Assembly: GCA_029204225.1 (NCBI GenBank) | Contig: CM055092.1 | Location: forward strand, 27,696,320 to 27,760,319 | Reading direction: 5' to 3' | DNA length: 64,000 nt | DNA from: Diphasiastrum complanatum | Taxonomy: Eukaryota; Streptophyta; Lycopodiopsida; Lycopodiales; Lycopodiaceae | Part shown: positions 46,880 to 61,130 of the stretch, piece after piece | Position numbering within the stretch: position 1 is the stretch's first letter | Layout: every line of letters begins with the position of its first letter | The notes under the pieces: generated by a model | Databases searched by the model: none | What the model was told of the DNA's origin: nothing | What the model saw: the letters and a program-made list of their open reading frames with translations, nothing else | Made by a program: the position numbers and the translations under genes

Positions 46880-46922
<43 letters not shown>
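46724..46922 (+). repeat. Compound (CT)n/(TG)n/(GACA)n microsatellites
   Basis: (CT)n at 46724-46741, (TG)n at 46815-46832, (CT)n at 46833-46848, GACA units near 46863-46880 and (CT)n at 46882-46922. They lie 0.6-0.8 kb upstream of the RopGEF start. Confidence 0.95.
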
Positions 46923-46927
<5 letters not shown>

Positions 46928-47408
46928 TTGTGTGAGAGAAAAAGGCAAGGGAGCCAGCCACATGGTATTGTAAAGAAGAATGGGGGCAGGCCACCAACCA
47001 AGTTGTGCAGGCCCATCACATTATAACATGTATAGGCTATAAAGGTAGCCTAAAGCCTTGCCGAGGGGCTTTACCCCATCAAAAAGTCGTCCATAGAATT
47101 TTTACATTTCTTATTAACGTCTCGGTTGGCTCATAGAGACTTACTTTAGTAGGCTGTCTAGCATTAGGGTGAGAATTGTTTGCAAAATAGCTTGGGCTTC
47201 CCAAGCAAAGCTTAAAACACTAAACAGTAAGGAGGGAGCTTTACAATAAAGTAATGCATAGATGTTACATTTTTTGCCTGTTTTTTTACACTGCTTAAAA
47301 AACAGAATGGGTGACCCATTGTTCTCAATATTGATTATGTTTTTTAGATGCAAATTATGCTTTATAATGGTCCTGTGAAAAAGCTTAGCTTCAAAAACGT
47401 TAATAATG
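46923..47408. other. Unassigned DNA
   Basis: No gene; partial similarity to the 118-bp tandem unit appears near 47345-47385. Confidence 0.35.
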
Positions 47409-47635
47409 TTTTCCAATTGCATATTCTATTGCATAATGGTCATGTGAAAAAGCAACAACTATGCATTACGCAATGGAATGAGCCGGGCAGATAACAATTT
47501 GCCATGTACAGAGTCATTGGCAAGGGTTTTCCAAATGCAGATTCTACTGCATAATGGTCATGCGAAAAAGCAACAACTATCCATTACGCAATGAAATGAG
47601 CCAGGCACTCGGTACAGAGTCATAGGCGAGGCCCA
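47409..47635 (+). repeat. 118-bp tandem duplication
   Basis: Units start at TTTTCC at 47409 and 47527 and share GCATAATGGTCATG, AAAAAGCAACAACTAT and GTACAGAGTCAT blocks; the second unit is about 10 bp shorter. Confidence 0.9.
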
Positions 47636-48471
47636 CCGACCGAGACTATGATTCTTTACTGGGCATAATGTCATCTGCCCAGTTCATTCCATAATATGTC
47701 AATGTTGCACATATTCTAGAAAGGCAGCATCATGTGTTTAAGTTGGTTCATGTACTATGTGAAAAAATAATGTTAGAAGTGCCATAAGTTTTGAAAGCCA
47801 TCTATAGCCATAATAGATAATAATAGGCTAAATTTTTCTCATACATTCAAGTAGTACGTCATGTAGAGTGGGGCATGAGCCCAAATAAGCAAATATGAGC
47901 CACTCAATAAAAACATGTCCTTTTTACTACAAGCTTTGAGTTCCCACATTGTGACATGAGGTGGTAGGCCCTTGTCACGCGAGAGCAACTTAAGCCTAGT
48001 TTTCAAACCCTTGAATAGTACATTGCCTAGCGTGTTAAGTTGCCAAGGGCAAGTGAAGGGAAATGGACCAATGGCATGGCAAGAACTCAAACAAGCCAAT
48101 CGGCTTGCAAGACTCCATTAACATGCATCACCTAGGTATGAAAGTCCATTGCTCATCACCTTGCTTGGCAAGGCTTAAAAAATGGTTGGCAAGAAAAAGG
48201 GCCAAGCAAAGGTAATTGTCGCTAGTGTCAAACAACCCTAAGTCTTAGAATATAGGGCTTAAGACCAAATCCAATACCTCGTTCTTGTTTAGCAACCAAC
48301 AAGTCTCTTAAAACATTTTCAAACCTTCGCAAGTCTATAGGGTATTCTCATCAATCTTTGATTCAAATGGAATGGCCAACAAACATGTAGGAGTCCACTT
48401 AACATTTTCCAAGCCAATTTTAGCCAAGTCAAAAATGGGAGTGGTTTGTTGCTCATCATCTCACTTCAAAA
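47636..48471. other. Unassigned DNA
   Basis: No gene. Recurrent GCCAAG/CTTGGCAAG words occur near 48040-48200 without a clear unit. Confidence 0.35.
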
Positions 48472-48662
48472 ATGCTTCTTGGTTTCCAAGGGAAGGCTCA
48501 AACTTGAGACCAAAGAAACTTTGGATGTCAAGCTAACCAATTGAGCCAACTCCCTTAGTATCTCACTTCAAAAATGCTTCTTGGTTTCCAAGGGGAGGCT
48601 CGAACCTGGGACCAAAGAAACTTTGGATGCCAAGCTAACCAGTTGAGCCAACCCCGTTGGGT
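48472..48662 (-). mobile_element. Two tandem tRNA-derived SINE heads (copies 2 and 3)
   Basis: Two copies with a 102-bp period (starting 48472 and 48574) separated by TATCTCACTTCAAAA, which also follows the second copy. Copy 3 is nearly identical to the one at 5311-5401; copy 2 has lost the B-box consensus (TCAAACTTGAGA). Confidence 0.65.
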
Positions 48663-49169
48663 ATCTCACTTCAAAAATGAAGCAATAGAAAGGGTAAAGC
48701 AAAGGCACTTGCCCCAATTTAAACCCACCCTTCATGGCAATGTCTTGTAGGCTTCTTGAGAGAAGAAAATAAAATGTTGGGGCTTCAAGCATCTAACACT
48801 GAATTTCAAAAAAAGTGCTCAAACTTTGTCATGTGTCATACAAAATTATGTAGACATATGTTTAATGATGTGATGTTGAAATTCTTAGGGGGTAGAAGAG
48901 TTTCATTCTAGTGTCTTCCATCTTGGAGGGCATAAGCTCAGAGAGAATAGAGCCTTCCTCTACTTAATGTCTTAAGTGTGAAATTTTTGTACAATTGATT
49001 TCTTGGAGCCAGCAAAAATGTCCATGTGGACAGCTAGTGAATGACTGCTACATAGGACATGCACATTCTAGTGGAAAGTGTGTAACTAGACATTGATTTG
49101 TTGGAAATTGATGGTTTGTCAGAGATGATTGACTGATATCGAATTAGAGGAGATCTGATCAAAATAGAG
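48663..49169 (-). other. Remnant internal region of the element with LTR 49182-49877
   Basis: The first ~150 bp inside the primer site form a leader-like stretch with a short frame starting MSSYTLSTR (minus). No gag motif remains. Confidence 0.35.
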
Positions 49170-49181
49170 GCTCTGATACCA
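49170..49181 (-). other. tRNA-iMet primer-binding site
   Basis: Plus-strand GCTCTGATACCA directly beside the LTR start TGTTGAAAATGG. Confidence 0.85.
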
Positions 49182-49877
49182 TGTTGAAAATGGTGGTATT
49201 GTGAGCGGAAGCTTGAGCGTATGGGCAGTAGCATCAGATTTGCCACAGTTAACAACAGAACGTTCAAAATGAAGGAATCAAGAATGCGCAATGGAACAAC
49301 AACTGAGTGGAGACAAAATGTACTGATAAATACAATTATCAGATGTTTTAGATATCAGAAGCTTAGAAGAAGTTTTCTGATGAAGATACTTATCTTGATA
49401 TACTATTCAAAATATCTATAACTGATATTTTTTACAGTTATAACAACCGCCTCATAATTATAACTGCATGTACAATGTAGGCACACTATCAACGTGAAGT
49501 CGTTGGGTCAGATTTTAGACGATAGTACCGAACTTTACAAAGTATCGAAAAATATACAAAGGATCAAAAATTTTACACCGGGTCAAAAAATTTATACTAG
49601 GTCGAATAATATGCATGGGGTCGGATTTTCCAGGGTCGGATAAATTAGACCCGATTTGACCCCCAATCCAGGATCGAAGACGTCCCGATACTTCCGCCTC
49701 AATCTGATCTGATCCAGGGTCAGAAAATCTCTGTTTGTTAGGCTTGATAGTCGGAAAAATCCAATACTAGATTTTTCGATCTTCTAAAAAACTCGAGCCT
49801 TCTGTTTTCAGGGTTTTGTAAAGTTTTCAGGATGCTCATTAATAAATGGATTTGAGGCCGAGCATCAAATTCCAACA
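49182..49877 (-). mobile_element. 5' LTR of a truncated copia-type element
   Basis: Inverted termini TGTTG...CCAACA, 696 bp. It contains a run of degenerate 18-23-bp units built on GGTC(A/G)(A/G)AT/AAA at about 49529-49651. Confidence 0.75.
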
Positions 49878-52800
49878 TGATTGTCCACGTGCCATGTCAT
49901 CATAATCTAATTGTGCTACATGGTAGTCATTTCATTGGCTTTCCATGTGAGAGTTTGAGTGGAATGTGTAAATGGATGGAAGCATGTGAAAACTATTTTT
50001 CTGAAGGTGGCTCCAAAATGCACCAAAAAATTGGGCACTTGCATCCAATTGGGCTAATTAAACAACCATAGAGGTTAAGAACTAGCTACATGAAAGTGCT
50101 CAAGAAAGATAAGGATTAAAAAGAAAGATGTTGTTTTTTGGACAACCTAGTTGAAACTTGGGACCCAAAACAAGAAATTTGCCAAGGTGGGCCCAAAACT
50201 AGAAGGTTATAGATAAAAATACCAATTAATTAGGCCCAAGTCCCAAGTATTAAAATTTATATAGGGCCCAAGGCTCAAGGAGAAGGTAAACTTCCTAGAA
50301 GGGCAAGTAGAGAGCATAATCAATCTTGAAGTAAACCTTCAATTTTAGGTCAAGCTTGGATGCCCAAGCATCCAAATTTAGTCAATATGGTATATATTCC
50401 AAAAGAAAAGCACATTGTTTATAAAATACTGAAATTTCAATTCATAAAAATACTTGCATGATTCCTATTTTGGTATGCCTCTAATAGCTACAAGCCATCA
50501 CTATATAATATATGCATTGGGCTTGAAGGGCGAACTATATTACCTACCTATAGTGCATGCATGCCCAATGTATAGAAATAGGGTGAGCTAGTTCCACCCA
50601 AGAGCCCAACAAGCCCAATTCCTGCCAAAGATGATTTCAATATGTATTTGAGTTTTCACTTTTTTATATTTTTATATCTCAATTGAGGCTGCCACATTAA
50701 CACCAAGTTACAACATAATTTGCCTGGTGCCAACTTATGTCTCTACATACCAATGACAGAACAATCTTTTGAACCAAAAAGTAAAGAAGCTAGCTCCCTT
50801 TCTCCAAACAAGAAAATCGAAATGCTCTTATAATTCAAAGGGCTAGTAACAACCAATTGACGAACTTGAAGGGTAGGTACACAATCAGTGACAAATGACA
50901 TCACAAAGCTATCGAGTTGGGCATTATAACAAAAGGGCAACTAATATGTACAAAGTGAATCATGGAAGGTCGGTCTTGACTCTAACCTCTATCTCATGGG
51001 AGGTTGGAGTGCAATTTTTCCTCAATTGCTAGATATAGTAACAATTACATTCATTTTTTTGAATGACTCGTTATCGTCATAGTAAAATTAGCACCATTTG
51101 AGATTAGAATAAGCATCTCTTTTCACTAAACTACTTCCAAGGATGTTGATCTTTTGAAAGGCCGACATTTCTTTTTGTGTGTAGGAAATGTTATGTGTAG
51201 CATTTTGAACCTTAAGCTCTCTAGAATATAGAACTAAAAATTACATCTTGCAAAACCTTGATATTTACTAATGTACACATCCTAGGCATGTTAAGTGGAA
51301 TCTAAAAGTTACAGAATGGCCAAATAGCCCAAAAAGGACATCAATGTGATGACAAAGTGGGCCAAAGAGTCTAATTAAGCAATGGCCCAAACAAACATTA
51401 CATGCCAACAAGATGGACTGGAGGCTCTATTTCAGCAATGACAAGATGGATTATAGATTCTTGTCAAAACGTCAATATAGCAATATATCCAAATGGAAGG
51501 AGAATCAACTTTTCGGGCAAGGCCAACAATGATAATAAGAATCTTCTATGTTTATGTACATTCTAAAACTATATTACACAAGCATATAGCCAATGTAGTC
51601 GACCTTGATTCTTTAGATTTCTATAAAATGATTGGTGGCAAATTGTATTGTTTGAAGGATTTTAATGGTCAACAATTGTTGCAAGATGTAGAAGGCACAA
51701 TTTCTAAAATTTGACCAACTCAAAAAATGCAAGATATTAATGGTCCCAAAAGGAGGCTTTTCGAGCACTGCCCTAGTGGTAGACACCCCCCTTACTCACC
51801 TTTCACCTAGGTGTTATTGGACATTGAAGTCTTGAGACTAACTATGGAACTTAATGGGCCATGTGTGGAAACTCTTTTGCTATCATGCACAAATGTAAAT
51901 TTCATGTAAATATTTGGTTAACATAATTAAGTTTCGGTGTCACCAAAAAAAAAGTTTGGAAAGATGCTTACAAGGAGATTTTAAGCATTATTGTGTGGGT
52001 AATTGGATTTTTGTTTATAACCTTTAGTTATGAATAAGGTGTTTTATTTCTTGAAGCACGGTTAACCAATATTTTGAATGTCTTCCAAGATCAGTAACTG
52101 GGGAAACTCTGAAGTTTAAACACCCACTCAGGGTTATTTTCCGACAAGTAGAACTTTTTTAAAGTTATTGCTGATATTCAAATGTGGCCGTAAAAGGTGG
52201 GTCTAGTCAACTACAAGATATGAGTTGTTTTGAATAAATTGTTGAATTCAATTGGCCTTTCAAATTTAACTTTATATTTTGCATGCTAGTTCTTTATTTC
52301 ATCGGAATGGAAATTTTAGTTAAGCCACAAATTCAAACTTGGAACTTTTTCATGACAACTACTTTGCGCATGTATCAATAACCAAAATTAAGTGTATTGA
52401 GCTTACATATTCTAATTTTCAAATTTTGCATGTTGCTTTTTTTTTCCACACATATTGATAACTAGGATTTATTATTGACAAAGGGTATCGAGTATGCTAA
52501 CACCCTTCTCTAAATATGATTATCAAATATGTTGGCTTAGATATCGTGAACTATCAAAACCCAACTCTTAAAATTATCTTTCATGGGTGGATAAATGGTC
52601 AAGTACTAGTAAAAGAATTTTCATATACCCAAGATTGATCATGAATCAACATATTAAAAAAAGTAAAATATTGAAAATCAATAAGTATCATAAGAAAAAT
52701 CAAATACCTACGCAACATTGGTTAAAAGGTTGTATTAAGTATAGGAATCTGACTCTAATAAAGTTGGCCCCTTGCCACTTGGACAAGGTTGGAGGATGCC

Positions 52801-53740
52801 TTTTAGAGATGCATCGACACTTTGAGAAATTTCTTCACATGTGTTCCCATTGGGTGACAAAGTGTCAAGGTATTCCAATTTTATTCTTGTGGCTTCTTTC
52901 AAACAGCACATTTCCATTGCCTTGCAATGTGCTCAGACCTTGTCAATCCTAGAATCCTAGAACGGGCGATGGTGGCTGGGTTTCTCCCTTCATTAGCCGC
53001 CTCATCACCTCTTCACTTTTCTAATTTGTTGCAGTCAATTAGTATAGTCCTATAGACATCATCATAGTTTTTGTACATTCTTTTTAATGCTAGGATCTGA
53101 ACTAATCTTAGTTATAGTACAAGCTTTGCTAACTGTTTGACTCCCCCTATAGTTATTCTTCCATTCTCTGACTCCCTCAATCTTGGCACACACACTTAGC
53201 ACTTGCTAAATACACACCCAATTTTTAGAAAGAGATAAATTCAATGTATAAAATATGTCAACTTTATTCTAACATGAAGTGAGTTCATAGAAAAGCTTTA
53301 AATGAAGATATCATTATACATAATTCCATAAGTGTCCATCATATTTCAAACTTTAAAAAATCTCTAAAAAGAAACAAGATTGAATATCTTCTTGTCCTTG
53401 TTATGTCCCTCATTGAACCTAAACTAGCATTAATCCACTTTGGTATATTTAAACGAGGAGACCTTCTAACAATAATTGGTGGTGAATTCATTGGTCCTCC
53501 AAATTACCTCAATCAAACAATGAGATTGGATCTAGATTTTTCAACAAAATCCCATCTTAGATCAGATCTAATCATATTTGTAAAATCTCTATCACTTGGA
53601 AATAATTAGATTTCTGATTTGTAGAAAAGTAGATCTTGATCGGCACTAATGAAGATTTTTCAGAATCACTATCAAATTATAACAGAATGGTTTAAAAATT
53701 TGATAGAGGCTAGATCTAGTAGATAAAAACCTAGAAATAG
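49878..53740. other. Unassigned AT-rich DNA
   Basis: No recognised gene or element boundary over nearly 4 kb. Frames at 51493-51714, 52587-52952 and 53403-53609 have no motif. Confidence 0.35.
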
Positions 53741-54861
53741 TATAGGCGAAGGTTGACTAAATGAGGGTTGACTCGATGAAGGTTCTTCACTACTATTTTT
53801 GATTAAAAAAAATCACTGATCTGGCTGTTTTCTGACAAATCTGGTAAAACTAACCTTTGTCGGCCTTATAGTGGATCAATTTGACACAGGCAGATATGTG
53901 GTAGAACTGGAGAAGGTTCTGTATGACAAAAATTGGGTTTTTGTAGCTTGACAAGAATAAAAATAGACTTTTTTCAATTTTTTAATATATAAAATCTTCG
54001 ATGAGCTCACAATTGAAAACTTATTATATTTGCAATCCTCAGACAACTCGGTGAAGTATCTGACGAAAAATCAAGATTAATACTGGTATTTTTGCAAAAA
54101 AGAGGCTTTTTGACAAAAAAATGACAATATGACAATTGACCCTTGGGAAACCTTCGTCGAACTCACTGATTATCAAAAATAGTAAGTAGGACTGACACAG
54201 ACTCTGGCAAAGGTTTAGGTGAAGGTTCTTCTCAAAGAACTGATATTTTTACAAAAAGTTGTAAATTTTTCACAAAATGTTACTAACAACTAGATGAACG
54301 CTCACTTTGGCCTTCTATTTTTGGTATTAATCTTCGCTGACCTGACAGTAGATAGATCTGAATCACACTTATGCACAGTGCATCGGACGAAGATAATTTT
54401 TTTGTATTTTTAGGGTTTTTATGGTTTTCTGGTATTTTCTAATGTTTTTTCTGATGTTTTTGCAAATCTGTTGGGAATTAACCTTTGCCCTTCAATCTGA
54501 AGGTTCCGTAAGTGAAACCAAAAGTGTCTGCAACTCAGCAAAGGTTTCATGTAAGAGGGTAAAGTTATCAAATCTGATGATGATTTTGTCTCCTTTTTGT
54601 TGAAATCTGATAGAAATGACCGATTTTTGTTATTTTTCCTGATTAATTAGATCCAAATGGATCTTAAGAATTGTGCTCTGAATAGCTTTCCCTATTCAAC
54701 AATCAGATTAGATTTTAAGCAAGAAGATCCACTCAAATCAAGCAAAATCACTCTCAATCTAACCCTCAAATGCAATTTTAATCCTATTCATGCCAAAATA
54801 AAATGCCTAATGCAAGCTAACATTCATCCAAACATGCTGCAATTTGAGAAATTGGCGTAGC
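53741..54861 (-). mobile_element. Internal leader of gypsy Y
   Basis: Follows the tRNA-Asp-type primer site on the minus strand. It has no gag-like frame but many GAAGGTTC/GAACCTTC words (53778, 53912, 54147, 54221, 54499). Confidence 0.45.
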
Positions 54862-54879
54862 TCCCCGGCAACGACGCCA
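54862..54879 (-). other. tRNA-Asp-type primer-binding site (gypsy Y)
   Basis: The plus strand TCCCCGGCAACGACGCCA is the reverse complement of the primer site typical for plant Ty3/gypsy Athila/Tat-type elements; one base differs from the common form. Confidence 0.75.
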
Positions 54880-54883
54880 AAAT

Positions 54884-56400
<1,517 letters not shown>

Positions 56401-56404
56401 ATTG

Positions 56405-57535
56405 TCATCATCAAGCTTGATCTATGTTACTGAGGTGGCCGGTACTTGTGTAGCCGGCTACCCTTGATGGGTGTATCGAATGGTGTCCCATCTAGTTGTT
56501 TGAGATTCATGGCTCCATGGCTGAGAACTTCTTTGACACGATACGGGCCTTCGTTTGTGAACTTCAATTTCTCCTTGACTGCCTTGGTTTTATACATGAG
56601 TACTAGATCTCTAGAACTAAGATCTTTCTTGTGTATCCAACGATCATGCCATGCTTTACGTCATGCTTTCTTAGCTGCCAATGCATGTACAGCCAATAGG
56701 CATGTCTCGCAAAGTTTATGTAAGGCTTCATGGCGCAATTGTAGAGATTTGGACTCATTAAGACGTTGTACAGTGGCAACTCTCAACGATGGCACCAAAA
56801 ACTCCACTGACATTTCGGCAACCTGACCATAAACTACCTTCATGTGAGAATGAAATGATCTAGGTGGTCTCATGTGGAAGAATACACCTTCGGAGGATGC
56901 TATCTGATCCTTGTTGATATAATTGGCCGCCAATCAGTTGATAAGGTCTAGCCTTAAATATCAATTTCCGATGTTCCGCCTTCGGTAGGGATTTATTTGG
57001 TTGGTCCCGCATTAGATATTCAACTATGTCTGCGGCCCATTCTGGTATTGTGTCAATGTACAACAAGACAACTTCCGATAACTCATCATCAGGTTGGGTT
57101 GCAGTTTCCTTCTCTTTGATTTGTGACACATGATCTGCCATATAATGTTGTCTTTCCTTGCGTTCCACTATTTGAAAATCGAACTCCAACAATAGCAGTA
57201 ATCGTTGAGTGATTCGCCCTATGTTGCAAGTTTTATTAACTAGATAGAGCAAGGGTTGTTGCTGTATAAAACGCAAAATGTGTGGCCATCAAATAGTGCC
57301 TAAACTTCTTGAACGCATAAATCATGACCAATGCTTCCTGCTTTGTGGTTGAATAGTTCATTTCTGAATCACCTGGCAATCTGGATTGGAAAGTCCTTTT
57401 TGCATTCTCCTGGTTGCGTCAAGATGTCACCCACTGCATATTTTGAAGCATCAGTGTGCACATGAAATTTTATTGTCCAATTGGGTGGTCATAAGATTGG
57501 CGCTGAGACCAATGCGTCTTTAAGCTTTTGGAAAG
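56405..57535 (-). pseudogene. Ty3/gypsy pol: RNase H, linker and integrase C terminus
   Basis: From 57535 on the minus strand: AFQKLKDALVSAPIL, FHVHTDASKYAVGDIL (RNase H), then frame 57276-56860 with LLYLVNKTCNIGRI, LEFDFQIVERKE and the connection/zinc-finger run AEHRKLIFKARPYQLIGGQLY. Next comes PFQ-type VVYGQVAEMSVEFLVPS and DLVLMYKTKAVKEKLKFTNEGPY of the integrase end. The integrase catalytic core is missing between RRCILPHE and the VVYGQ block. The plus frame 56446-56826 is an antisense shadow. Confidence 0.85.
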
Positions 57536-59166
57536 CCTATCATTAGAGGAGTTTCAAGAACCAAAAGGGTTGTCAAAGAAATGCCACATAAGAGAGAGAA
57601 AACCGTCGGATTTTAAAACTTTGACCGAGTTTTTGGTCTGCCCGCACAACTCTGATGACTTGACCTCACTAGTAACGTGTGTAGTTAATTGGAAGTTGGG
57701 TAGCCACAATGCGTGGGGTCCATACTTCAAGATTCTATTTTCTACCATTAACTAACATGACTTCTCATGTAAATACAAATCGTATTGCACATCAAAGTTT
57801 CTTTCCATCTACTCATAGCTTTCACATCAATTGAAAACAGTCTTATCGATTTGAATATCATCTAAGAAACTTTGAATATTTTGGATCACAATAAGCGCCA
57901 ACGTGAATCTAAATTTTTGTAATTAGCTTGCAAGATATATAACAATTTGGTTTTCTACTAGATTAATTTATCGATGATCAAGATGTCTAAGTATCATCTC
58001 CATATTGATCTTCCTACAGAATATGCTCCATTGTTGAAAAAAAATATGAAAGGATCCACCTTACCAACTCACCAAATGATCGATGACTTTCGAGTTTTTT
58101 TTTAAAATTTTCGGGTTTCTTAAAAAAATTTGATTCAAAAACTTGAAAAAATAGAAAAATTTTCAAAACTCGAAAAAATAAGAAAGATTCCAAAAATTGT
58201 TAGATGAAAAAAATAAAAAAGGTAAAAATCCAAAAACTCATTAAAATACTGATTTGAGAAAAAACAGTAGATGCAATTGTTTAAGGAAAAATTTGTTTTT
58301 CTTTTTTTGGTTTTGACAACCTTCGGATGCAATCTTCAAATGGGATCGACGGACTGAATTTTTTGTTGTAAATTGTTGTCGGATAGAAATTGGAAAAAGC
58401 TCAAAGAATAGAAGAAATTCGAAAAAATGTAGAAAACTAAAATTCGAAAAATTTTGAAAAAGTGAGAAAAAAACGTTGGATGGAATTTTTTGAAAAAAAT
58501 TTGAAAAATTTAAAAACTCAAAAATCTGAAATAACAGCAGATGCAAATTTACTGCAGATTGGCGGATGCAAAATTTATTGTGCAGTTTAGCGGATGCAAA
58601 ACATCAGTGCAGCAGTGAAAACGATGGAAACTCGAAAAAATACGATAAACTCAAAAAATTCGATTTTCGGACTGTCGGTGTCCAGAAACGCAAAAAAGTG
58701 GTGCCGCGGTGGGTTTCCGGAATGTCTGGGGTTAGTTTGCACAAATCTGAAGGATCAGTAGGGACACTTGAATCAATTATGATTTGACAAACAAGAAACT
58801 TGAATGTGTGCTTGAAGAAATAAAGAATGCTGGACAACAAGCCACAAACAAAAACGATGAAGAACTGAAAAATACTCTGGCAAAAAAAAAAATGAGTTCT
58901 ATGAATCGGAAGCCAAGAAGACTGTCAATGGCAAGGGCGCCAATGTTTGCCATTAACACATAGTCCTACCAGAGAAGCTAAAAACTGGAAAGTGGAATGT
59001 GGTATTTGAGTTTACAAATAGATTAGTAAAGCCGAATGGTCGGCATTAATATGTTTCTTGCAGGGTTTTTGTTAAAACATACTGTTTGTGGTGGGTCGCA
59101 GCTGAATGGTGAGTGACACATTTTCAAAGTAAAAGAGTCATGACAAGTTTGTGAGTTGTGTTTGCA
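57536..59166 (-). mobile_element. Internal region and leader of gypsy X
   Basis: Between pol and the primer site. It contains an A-rich, low-complexity stretch (58085-58660) with reiterated CTCGAAAAAAT and CGGATGCAAA words. No gag frame is recognisable; protease and the RT catalytic part are absent. Confidence 0.4.
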
Positions 59167-59184
59167 AGCCCGGCAACGACGCCA
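59167..59184 (-). other. tRNA-Asp-type primer-binding site (gypsy X)
   Basis: AGCCCGGCAACGACGCCA on the plus strand, the same class of site as 54862-54879. Confidence 0.7.
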
Positions 59185-59820
<636 letters not shown>

Positions 59821-59824
59821 TATC

Positions 59825-60160
59825 AAAATGGTGTACAATAGATGCCTTTTTATCTTTGGGGTGGCCCTTGCCCCTTGCTTCCTATTGGCTACTTGCAAGG
59901 AGGTGGGATTGAAATCCACACCCTTCATTAGAAACACAAACTAATCTACGGTGTACAAACCTAACTACAAAAACTTAGGAACTTACTAAAGTTAATCTTA
60001 ACTTTGGCCTTTTAATATTATTTTAATCACATGGCCCAAAGTCTAGTTTATTTTAAAACAAATTATTTACAAGTGGGGCCATGGGCTTATGCACGCAGGA
60101 TGCCACGACCCTCGCAACTTATTGTTAATGTTGGCCTCAAGGAATCTGCCAACAATTATA
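59825..60160 (-). repeat. Long-range inverted repeat, arm 2
   Basis: Reverse complement of 6445-6790 with scattered substitutions and small indels (for example a TTTCTAA insertion next to the A-box-like sequence). Confidence 0.6.
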
Positions 60161-60187
60161 TTAAACCTTAACCAAGAAAATGACAAT

Positions 60188-60346
60188 ATGAAACTAATTG
60201 TACAAACATTGCATACCTCATATTGTCAAATAAATGCAGAAGTAGACGCATTACAGAAGAAAATATTGAACAATAAGCAAAAAAGAGTTATTTCAAAAAG
60301 TATTCGCGAGCTTTCATTAAGTGGGGAAAAGAATATATGCTTTCAA
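60188..60346 (+). CDS. Coding-like segment A, unknown protein
   Basis: From the ATG at 60188 a helical, Lys/Gln/Leu-rich peptide (LIVQTLHTSYCQINAEV, then LQKKILNNKQKR) runs to a CAA|GTAGG donor-like site at 60346. It may belong with the ORF downstream, but the simplest GT-AG join does not keep the frame. Confidence 0.3.
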
Positions 60347-60483
60347 GTAGGATTTTGTTTTAAACTACTCATGTGTTTTGTTTCATCTAGCACATCGATG
60401 ACTATGAATTGTTTTTTTTCAAAATCTTATTTTTATTTTGTAGATCAGCTTTAGTCACGCATCAAAATCTAAAAGACAAGGAC

Positions 60484-61111
60484 ATGATTGGAAAGTCTTT
60501 GAGTGCAGTACTTCCAGCCAAGTCAACGACGACAAGTCTACTAGGAAATCAACGATATTCTCCAATCAAGTTCAAGATTGTAGAGGCCCTTATGGGCAAA
60601 GTCAACAAGATTATTGACCAAAAATTGATACAAGGTGCATGTTATTATTTTGGTATTAGTAGGGATGCATATGACACAATGTTTAAAATTATCAAAGAGG
60701 CATTTGGACAAGTACATATTAAAAAAATTTCTATTCCCCGGCCATTTCAAATCAAATTAGAGAGGGATGTGTTAAACAGGGGTTTGCAAACCATCATTCG
60801 TATTCCTTCCCATATCAATGAAATTTATAGCTCAAAACATGGCACTTTGTCATATGATTCCACCAACAATATGTTTGTAGATTTGAATCATTTATTGAGA
60901 TTTATTGTAAAGTTTTATAGAATCACAAATGAAAGTGACAAATGAAAGTGTTGAAAAATTGATATCAGTTCTCAAGTTAGATGAATCAGAAGTAATAAAG
61001 GGACAAAAGCTGGAAAGGGTTAGTGTTACACTTATGAATGGAGCATTAAGCAATATGATAGACTCAAAGAGTCGTATTTTCAATGTGCAGTCCAAAAATA
61101 ACATTTGGTGA
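60484..61111 (+). CDS. Coding-like segment B, unknown protein, frameshifted
   Basis: ATG 60484 opens a frame to 60945 (MIGKSLSAVLPAKS, then FKIVEALMGKVNKIIDQKL, ACYYFGISRDAYDTMFKI, IIRIPSHINEIYSSKHG). A 13-bp tandem duplication at 60925-60950 shifts the frame; removing one copy would join it to the frame ending at 61111 (VEKLISVLKLDESEVIKGQK). That gives a text of about 200 residues with a basic, amphipathic character. I recognise no family. It ends 20 bp before an LTR, so it may be a damaged end of a larger gene or an old TE product. Confidence 0.4.
60925..60950 (+). repeat. 13-bp tandem duplication
   Basis: ACAAATGAAAGTG occurs twice in direct succession (60925-60937 and 60938-60950). Confidence 0.97.
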
Positions 61112-61130
61112 TTAGCAGCTTTCTAGGTTT

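Noticed and set aside
56446-56826. 126-codon plus-strand ORF
   Set aside because: Antisense to gypsy integrase C-terminal text on the minus strand.
60188-61111. Simple two-exon gene with intron 60347-60443
   Set aside because: The donor and nearest acceptors have mismatched phases, so the spliced product would be out of frame; kept as two separate segments.
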